A DNA stretch of 64,000 nt, from NCBI RefSeq assembly GCF_963082655.1, contig NC_081552.1, positions 94,587,582-94,651,581 of the forward strand, written 5' to 3'. The notes under the pieces were generated by a model. That model did no database searches, was not told where the DNA came from, and saw only the letters and a list, made by a program, of their open reading frames with translations. The translations under genes were made by a program, and so were the position numbers. How positions within the stretch are numbered: position 1 is the stretch's first letter; every line of letters starts with the position of its first letter. The stretch comes from Stomoxys calcitrans (Eukaryota; Arthropoda; Insecta; Diptera; Muscidae). This document shows positions 56,493-64,000 of the stretch, one piece after another.

Positions 56493-57934
56493 AAAAAACC
56501 ATTCCAGCCTTGATATTGGCTTTTAAAACTTCATATGTTTATTCCTTTTATTGGTGACTTTGATTCTGTTAAAATTACATTTTATAAATTGATTTTCTTA
56601 CCATTAAAAGCTTTCGTTTTATTTTGTAAATCTTTGACCATGCATACCTGTTAAAAAAAAGAGTGTATAGAAAATTAATTTTTTTCCTTAACTACAATAA
56701 CATTGAAGTTATTTTAAAAAAGATCGCAAAGTACTATTTGTTGTATTGGTTAGGTTTTAGTGGCAGTCTAGTTCTTGTACAACATTACACTCAAGAAATT
56801 TCATCAATTTTTGCTGCGAACAGCTTAAATTTCTTTAAGTACATCTTCAAGTAGTTTTTCTCATAAATTTTTGAGTTCTTCCTTTAAAATGTTGTTATTG
56901 ACATGCATATGACAGGAGTACTTCTTCAAATGAAATAATACAAACGTAACCGTATGCGCATAAATTGTGGTCAATTATTCTTACAGTGTGTATAATACAA
57001 ACATACACACAGACACACTTGAGCATTAAAAGCAATCACTGCTGCTCCTTCATGAAATTGTTATGGAAGTTTGTAGTTTCTATTTGGAAACCATAATCAA
57101 AGTACAGAGTCATTTCCTGGTTAATTGCTCATTTACAAAGCGAAATAATTAACACCATAAAAGCTACAACGCAGCTTCATTAAAATTTAAGTTGCCTTTG
57201 TACAAATCTCTTTTGAACAATTCATACCCATCGTATGTGTAAAAGTGGAAACATTTCGAATGTACATACTAGACCAAGAATAGAATCTAAAGCCCAAAAT
57301 TTCTTCAAGTCATTGCAAACAGCTAACAATGCATACAAAACGGCGTTGATGAAACAAGAGGTGAAGTGGAAGGAGAACAGGGGAAATAGAGTGGAAGAAT
57401 TTCAAAGACTAACACATTTTTAGAAATCAATCCATCAAATTAAATCTTAAGAACAGATGAGGCAAAAATTTCTAAATGTTTACAGATATGGGAATAAATC
57501 AGGGATGATAAATGGGATCCGCAAAATATTACCGCAGAGACAGAAAAGTACTGCAGTTATGCTAGGGAAAAATATACGAAATATTAGTTCATACGACATC
57601 CGTACTTGCGAGTCTATCAACAAGTAAACCGTCAATTGCCCAGCGGTGGAGTTCATGTGCTTATATGACCTATTTTCAGTCTAGACATTCTAGTAGCCTG
57701 CTTAGCACATAGCATCCTTCATTTCCATTTTACATAGGGTGGACCATGAATTCAGGCCTGATCGTTTGTCTCCATAAAAAGGGTCTTCATATAGAAATAT
57801 TAAACAGACTTATAAATGAGAACCGCTATACAACTAGTGGAAAATTTACTCTTCCAAAGCGTTTATCGAGTTCGAATAAAAGGCATAAAATTTAATTATT
57901 AAATTAAAAATACTTAGAATATTAGATAGAACCA
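56493..57934. other. AT-rich non-coding stretch
   Basis: No family recognised. The frame at 57235-57423 is polar and unassigned. 'ACACTCAAGAAATTTCATCA' near 56786 resembles one end of the CAGCAAAC-rich repeat. Confidence 0.4.
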
Positions 57935-58620
57935 AACCATTGGGCGAACAGCGATCGACATGGTGGATTCCAGAACTGGTTGGTTTAAAGAAGGGTTGAA
58001 GAAGCACCACACGATTGAGACGTCGACATGGCTAAACTAAAAAAATACAATACAGAACAAATCCTGGGTGCAATTCTGCAGCTCCATGGAGTATATATCT
58101 GAGGCCTCCAGGCTAAGGAAGATGTTAGCCTCGATACCTGGGGATACCTACGGTGGAATATATTTAGAAGTCAGTCAATGTATTGACAAAGTCTAGCGAG
58201 GGAACTCATCAAGGAATAACTTGGCCCTAGAAGCGGTTGTCACTGATATGCATTCGTCGGAGGCTATCGGGGAAATTGTGTCTGAGCCGAAAATCCTTTG
58301 TTTCGATAAATAGTTTCGATTCTTTTATGTATAACCGGTTGAATTACAAGCTGTATCCGATATACTCCGCCAGTATCAGCATGTCGTACATACATGTGGG
58401 ATGGACGGACACAAAGGTAATTTTTGCTTCGAAAGCAGGAAACCCGTACCACACAGAGGCGCAAGATTTTCGCCCTATTAATCTGTCATCTTTTATGCTG
58501 AAGACTCTATGGGGGTTGATCGAAACATATGATAGAGCAAATATACCTGGAGATCGCCTATCTCTGCAACATCATGCATATACACAGAAACTATATATAG
58601 AACTATATTTGACTCATTAA
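57935..58620 (+). pseudogene. LINE ORF2 relic: linker and reverse-transcriptase start
   Basis: 'TWWIPELVGLKKG' near 57960 is followed by 'ATGGAGTATATATCTGAGGC' homologous to 1640. A 127-codon frame (58237-58620) contains 'VIFASKAGNPYHTEAQDFRP', 'INLSSFMLKTLWGLIE' and 'DRLSLQHHAYTQ'. These are the first reverse-transcriptase motifs (FRPI.L). Earlier frames are broken. The catalytic FADD box is not reached. Confidence 0.7.
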
Positions 58621-59015
58621 ATATGGTTTAATTTTTAATTGTATATATATTTTTAGTTGTACGAATATAATTGTTATTTAATACTAAACATTGTGCACTG
58701 ATCACGATTATATTGTTCCCTTTCCCTCATATCCATTGCTAAAAGGAGTAAGAATGAGTCAAATATATGCCGCGCTTCTATCATATACAGGCACAACGTG
58801 GCGTGGGTAGAAAAAAATTATGTAGAAAAGGAGAAAGTCTAGCTTTTTTATTCGCTTTAAAAATAACTGTAAAGTTAAAAACAAAAAATTGTGAACCACG
58901 TTACGCCGAAGTGGTGAAAAGCTATAAAATTGGGATGTGAACAAAAAGAATGGACAATTTCCAAATGCTCAAATTGAAGGAAATTTAAGAAAGCAATTGT
59001 GTTATTTATAACGTA
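58621..59015. other. AT-rich spacer
   Basis: Nothing recognised. Confidence 0.4.
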
Positions 59016-61003
59016 CTAGCTGACCCGGGCCCGCTTCGCTGCGCCTTCTTTTACTTTATATGGAACAAAATTTTTCTTGGAATATTTATTTTCGACAATA
59101 AAGAGCTTTTAGTGAAATACCATGCCAAGAAAAGAGTATATCGCTTGACTAACAGTTCAACAATATAAGTGCATTTATCTGAATCCCATATGATCATTAT
59201 TGGTCCACGAATTTAAGTTTAGATGTAAGGTGTACTTCATTCTTAAAATACCTCATTTCAGCCCGATAATCTCATGATTACTGATTTAGGGGTGTTTTCG
59301 GGGGAGAGGTGGTCCCCCAGATACTTGGCCCTGAAAAAATATCAGCATCGTGCTCTTCTCTCAAATACCATTTATTTAAACCCCACATTGCCATTGGCTT
59401 AAGATGAGTTTACAGGATGAGGCGTCCCCCAAACACATGGCCCCAAAATAGGTTATCAAATTCGTTTTCTAATCTCAAATACCTTTCATTTGAGCCACAT
59501 ATTGGCATGGTCGAAGCATTTTTTTTTTCCCTTTGGTGGGTGTTTTGGGAAAGGGGTGACGTCCTAAATATATGGTCCTAAATTTGGAATTCGTATTCTA
59601 CTCCCAAATATCTTTATTTTAACCCCATATGGTCAATAAAAAAAAATGGGTATCAATTCTTGCTTTACCCCCCAGTACCTTTCATTTAAGCTCCACATTG
59701 ACATGGTCGGTAAATATGCCCGATTTAGGGGTGTTTTGGGGATTGGGGTGGTCCCCCAAACACTAAGCCCGGAAAATATATAAGCAACGTGCTCTATTCT
59801 CATATATCTATATATACTTTATTTGAATCCCATATTGCCATTGGCCTCAAAATTGGATATCAAATTCGTTTTCTAATCTCATTTGAACTCCTTATTGCAA
59901 AAGTCAGCAAATATGTCCGGTTTGGGGTATTGGCCCTAAACACCATAAATATTTAGCTCCACTCTCTTTAAGACCCAAATTGTCTTGGGGAGCAAATACG
60001 TCCTATTGGGGGTTGTTATGGTAGTGGGACGTCCCCTGGACAGTTGGCCCCTAATGTTGATATCAGATACATGAGCCCCATATTTCCATAGTCGGCTATC
60101 ATGACCGGCTTGGAGGGTGTATTGGGGGATGGGCGGCCACTTAGTGAGTTGGTCTTTGAAATTTATATATCGGATTAGTGTTCTTCTCTAAAGTAACTAT
60201 TATTTGCGCTTCATATTGCAATAGTCAGCAAATAATTCCTATTTGGGTGGTATTGTGGGGTTGGGGTGACCCCATAAACACTTTTCCCGAATATTAATAT
60301 CAGATTCGTGCTTTACTCCCAAAAACCTTTCATTTGAGCCCCATTTTGCAATGGTCGTAAATTTGTCCCCTTAAGGAGATGTTTGTGGGGAGAGGCAGCC
60401 CCTCAAACACTTGATCCCACATTTGGATATCAGATTCGAATTCTACACTTAAATACCTTTTATTTAAGCCCCATATTCACATGGTCAGTAAATAAGTTCT
60501 GTTTGGGGGGTGTTTTGGGGAAGAGGTGGACCCCTAGAAACGTGGTCCCACATTTGGATATCAAATTCGTATTCTACTCGCAAATACTTTTCATTTGAGT
60601 TCCATATTGCCATGGTCGGTAAATATGTCCGACTTAGGGGTGTTTTGGGGCTTGGGTTGGTTCCCCTAGCACTTGGTCCGACAATTGGATATCAGATACG
60701 TTTTCTTATCCTAAATACTTTTCATTTGAGTACCATATTTTCGTAATTGGTCTAAATATATGTTTGGTAAGTTTTATGGTGGGGAGCACACAAAATTTCG
60801 CTTAAATCGCACCACCCATCTCCGAAATCTGGCGTTTCTGAAAATTAGGGTTAGGGGGAGGGTCCGCCCCGCTTTCAGATATCAAAAAATGTACTACGCT
60901 TTTTTCACCACGGGGTCATTATGCACCATCTGTGAAAATTTCAAGAAAATCGGTTCAGCCGTTTCTGAGTCTATAAGGAACACACAAACAAACAAACACA
61001 AAG
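59016..61003 (+). mobile_element. 130-bp tandem-repeat element, apparently full length
   Basis: It opens CTAGCTGACCCGGGCCCGCT and 'TTATATGGAACAAAATTTTT'. About twelve monomers follow; 'CCTTTCATTTGAG'-type keys at 60326, 60456 and 60586 are 130 bp apart. It ends with 'AAATTTCGCTTAAATCGCAC', 'AATCGGTTCAGCCGTTTCTG' and (AAAC)n repeats. About 2 kb, no ORF. The superfamily is unknown to me. Confidence 0.65.
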
Positions 61004-61029
61004 TTCATATTATTACACTTAAGAAAATT

Positions 61030-61450
61030 AGTCTGGTGATATCAGCAAACACTGTTTGCTGATGTAAATTTAAAAACTTTTACTTTTTGAAAGAATCTAT
61101 ACGACATTTTTGAACTTCCTTAAAACAATTGAATCACTTAAAGTTTAAAAATGATTTTAGGAGTTATTTTGTCGGCTGTTATTTAAAATCGTTAAAATAT
61201 TATCAAATTGTAGAAAATTAGAAAAAAATTTACGCTATATGCACCTAAAATTATTAGATGAGACGTACAAACTGATTATGTATTTATTACATTTTAATGC
61301 TGTTGTCAAATTTCTAGCCTCTGAAAACAGAGGTAAATGTTTGCTATTTTAGCAAAAAATGACTACTGTCCCATTTTCAGCAGACTTTTTGCTGTTACAG
61401 CAAAAATTTTTGCTGTTTTTACCAACAAATTTCTTTGAGTGTACTATTAG
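61030..61450. repeat. CAGCAAAC-rich repeat, second copy
   Basis: Contains the perfect palindrome ATCAGCAAACA-C-TGTTTGCTGAT at about 61039-61061. Several TTTGCTGTT motifs follow, and it ends TTTCTTTGAGTGTA. Similar to 6715-6892. Confidence 0.4.
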
Positions 61451-61914
61451 CTTATTACTATATTGACTTGGAAAATGGTGCTGAGTACGAAAGATAGCAA
61501 TGTGAATCTTGATTTTGTGGTACTGTACTAAAAATGATACGGTTGGTATTAATTAAATTTTTTTATAATACTCTTGACAGACCATGTCTCTCAAAGAGAG
61601 GCTAATAATGGAAACATTAATGATTCTTCTTTTTCCGAAGCCTAAAATCGCTGAATAAAAGATTTATTTATATTTTCAAGTTATATATTTCATGTTTTAT
61701 ACTCATTTTGTCCAACGAAATACAAATTAGTCACGTGAAAAATGTCAATATTTTTTTTTATTAATTCAAAAGTTTACCAAATTTTTAACTTCTAAACAAC
61801 AACTGAGGCATTTGAGTTAATATTTAGTTTGAAAGCAAAAGTTAACTTTATACCATTTGGAAGCAGAAGGTAATATTTGCTGTTATAGCGAAAAATTACT
61901 TACTATGCACTAAT
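61451..61914. other. AT-rich non-coding stretch
   Basis: Nothing recognised beyond a few TTTGCTGTTATAGC motifs near 61877. Confidence 0.4.
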
Positions 61915-62400
61915 TGGCTATGACAGAACATTTGTTCCACTAGCCGAACATAGAATAGCGTTCCAAGCACATCGATCTTCTGTGCTCATTTTATAATCTC
62001 TGACACCAAGTGTCGAGGTGTCTCCCACCAGTTGATCTTTCCATCGGGCTATCGGTCGTCCCGGTTTGCGTGTACCACCGTGTTTTCTTTCAAAACACTT
62101 CTTTGCTGGAGCTTCTTCATCCATTCTGACAACATGACCTAGCCAACGCAGCCGCTGTATTTTGATACGTGTAACTATGCTATCCTCGTCATACAGCTCG
62201 TTGTTCATACGACGCCTATATTATCCATTAACACAACCTGGACCATATATTTTAATAAGAATCTTTCTCTCAAATACTCCAAGCACTACCTCATCTGCTT
62301 TCACAAGTACCCATGCCTCAGAACCATATGACAACCCGATAGTATCAGACCTGTAATTTTATATGGTGTTGTGGTTAGGTGAACGGCGCTTCAACAGTCC
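61915..62400 (-). pseudogene. LINE ORF C-terminus (RTE-like)
   Basis: The minus-strand frame at 61918-62208 reads 'MNNELYDEDSIVTRIKIQRL' and 'RWLGHVVRMDEEAPAKKCFE', then 'GRPIARWKDQL'. This is the conserved tail of RTE-like LINE proteins. Upstream (62209-62345) 'GSEAWVL' and 'KADEVV' pieces continue in broken frames. Same family as 52180-52560. Confidence 0.7.
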
Positions 62401-62439
62401 ACCTACTGTTCAGTACTCAGCCGGATCCATAGGATGACT

Positions 62440-63342
62440 TGTTTGTGCATCACCTCCACACTGAGGCAGGGACCATCTGATGCACTGAATTTTATGCTAC
62501 ACCTAACGCCTTTTGACATTGTGGCTAGACAAATTGCTGCAACCACTGTTGTGAGGCTAAGGAATCTCTTTGGTCATGTGGCGCCTGCGAATACTGTACG
62601 ATATTATCCTTGATTCAATGCCTGATGTACCAGGCCTGAGCCGCTTTTTTATAAAAAGTACTGTGTCACTTTTCCTGAAAGAACCGATGAAACTACGATA
62701 TCCATGATAATAGAAGTTTCATAGACTTATACGGATAGTTCGAAACAAGTCGACCAGATGGGCTTTGGGGAGTACTCCGAAGAACTAGGACTGGCCATAT
62801 CGAGAAGGTTACCTGACCACTATAGGGTGTATCAAGCAGAGGTCCTTGATATAAAAGAAGTGGTTAAATGGCTAAGATATATTGTCATAATCTCTGTAGA
62901 ACATAGTTTGAGTTCAAAAACCGCCATCGACTGTAGCAGATCTCTCAACAAGATGGCTAAACAGTTCAAAATTAACCTGTGCTGGGTGCCAGGCCCCGGA
63001 GGTATCACAGAGAATTGTAGAACAGACGAGTTTGCGAGTCTGTGCCGTCATGACAGATCACTGGCCGATCGGTAAATATGCTGACGGACTGAAGGTTGCA
63101 AGTAACGACTTCTGCAGAAGCTGTGAGGGCGTCGGGGAAGAAGAGACTTTAGTACATGTGCAATGTGTGCACCCCTCTATTGCAGTCCGAAGGAGTTCCA
63201 CTTTATCTGATTTAGCGGATGTAAACATTCGCAAGTTGTTTGGCTTTTTAAAGCTATCTGGATGGTTCAACGGTACTAGGAGGCGTCTTCCTTGTCCTCT
63301 TCCTGTCGTGTTATAATGTCACATAAACCTAACCTAACCTAA
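62440..63342 (+). pseudogene. LINE ORF2 relic: RNase H, zinc finger and CCTAA tail
   Basis: An upstream piece 'DIVARQIAATTVVRLRNLFG' (near 62515) precedes RNase H. RNase H starts at about 62727 with 'TYTDSSKQVDQMGFGEYSEE', then 'YQAEVLDIKEVV' (catalytic D and E present), then 'WVPGPGGITENCRTDEFA' where the usual GH is changed. A frameshift near 63035 leads to 'WPIGKYADGLKVASNDFCRS' and 'CEGVGEEETLVHVQCVHPSI', the C-terminal cysteine cluster. The 3' end is AACCTAACCTAACCTAATT. It is the best-preserved RNase H LINE end here. Confidence 0.75.
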
Positions 63343-64000
63343 TTAAAAAATGTTATTCGTGATGGCGTTGTACATTTGCGAACTATTGTTGGCGAACTCA
63401 AACTTCTCAAAGTAAACAAAATGTTAGTTTATCATACTATAAATCGTTATAATACTGGTTTCGTCGTCAAACGCCATTATTGTGGTAAAAAAAGCAACAA
63501 CCCCTGAATTGGTTCGGCGAGTGAAGGCTCGAATTCAATGAAATCCAAGCCGTAGTAGCAATCAAATATATAAAGATCTGAAAATATCCCGTGAAGGTAT
63601 GCAACACATATCGAAAAACGAGCTCTAGTTAGAGACTTCGACTTCGCAGGACCTTACACCTAAGCAAAAAGTTTGACTCGAAAGAGCAAAAGAGTTGCTG
63701 CACAAACGTATTGAATTTCCGATTATCGTTTCTTCGTCAAGAAAAACTTCCCAATAGAGTAAACTTCCAAATTATAATCGTGTGTGCTTAAACGAGCGCA
63801 CGTTCGAACATTTGAGCCCAACAATGGCCAAAAGAAGAAATATTCAATCTCAAGGGATGTTTTGAGCGGTTTCGCCGCCGATGGGCATTTAAAAGCTTTT
63901 TTGGAGCCATGGCACGAACATAAAATGTCTAACAAGGCATTTTTTCGTTACAAAAAATCAAAAAAAGTTTCAGATGTATGCACGATATTTTCATCATCCC
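63343..64000 (+). pseudogene. Tc1/mariner transposase relic, runs off the window
   Basis: Frame-broken pieces in order: 'LRTIVGELKLLKVNKMLVYH', 'TINRYNTGFVVKRHYCG', 'SREGMQHISKNEL', 'DLTPKQKV.LERAKELLHKR', 'EKNFPIE' region near 63745, and 'ADGHLKAFLEPWHEHKM' near 63880. The order and spacing fit a mariner-type transposase from its DNA-binding part into the catalytic domain. Several stops and frameshifts. The end lies outside the window. Confidence 0.6.

Overview
This window reads as intergenic or intronic DNA from a brachyceran fly, most likely a calyptrate or muscid. The basis is the repeat content: many DINE-1/Helentron-like elements with GTCY microsatellites, tRNA-derived SINEs, RNase H-bearing LINEs, Tc1/mariner relatives, a copia relic and a gypsy-type errantivirus with a tRNA-Lys primer site. 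The species is inferred, not shown. I found no convincing host protein gene and no rRNA or functional tRNA gene. One 64-codon frame at 17.7 kb is the only weak candidate for host coding sequence.

Layout. 0-4.2 kb: decayed Helentron, LINE reverse-transcriptase relic, a 110-bp inverted repeat, and a mariner remnant with a LINE tail inside it. 5-10 kb: a reverse-oriented 130-bp tandem-repeat element interrupted by a Helentron and a SINE, then two of three nearly identical fold-back mariner derivatives. 10-20 kb: LINE and SINE relics, three Helentron copies, and quiet AT-rich DNA. 20-31 kb: mariner relic, copia relic with a third fold-back mariner, and long 130-bp tandem-repeat elements joined head to tail. 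31-43 kb: Helentrons, a decayed LINE, and a SINE split by a mariner MITE. 44-46.5 kb: a young errantivirus derivative with identical 337-bp LTRs inserted in a (TA)n tract. It keeps only the leader and the 3' part of env. 46.9-49 kb: two Helentrons abutting head to tail. 50-64 kb: LINE tails, a mariner N-terminus, more Helentrons, a full-length 130-bp repeat element, and a mariner transposase running off the end.

Nothing here forms an operon or pathway. The value of the window lies in how the elements nest and share parts. The fold-back mariners carry two copies of the transposase 5' end and an inverted catalytic fragment. Helentron-like elements of two subfamilies both have 153-bp (51-codon) monomers. 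Two copies of the 130-bp element carry the same SINE at the same site. At least six LINE 3' ends finish in CCTAA repeats.

Family assignments rest on recognised motifs and on comparing copies within the window by eye. No database search was run, and boundaries of decayed copies are approximate by tens of bases.
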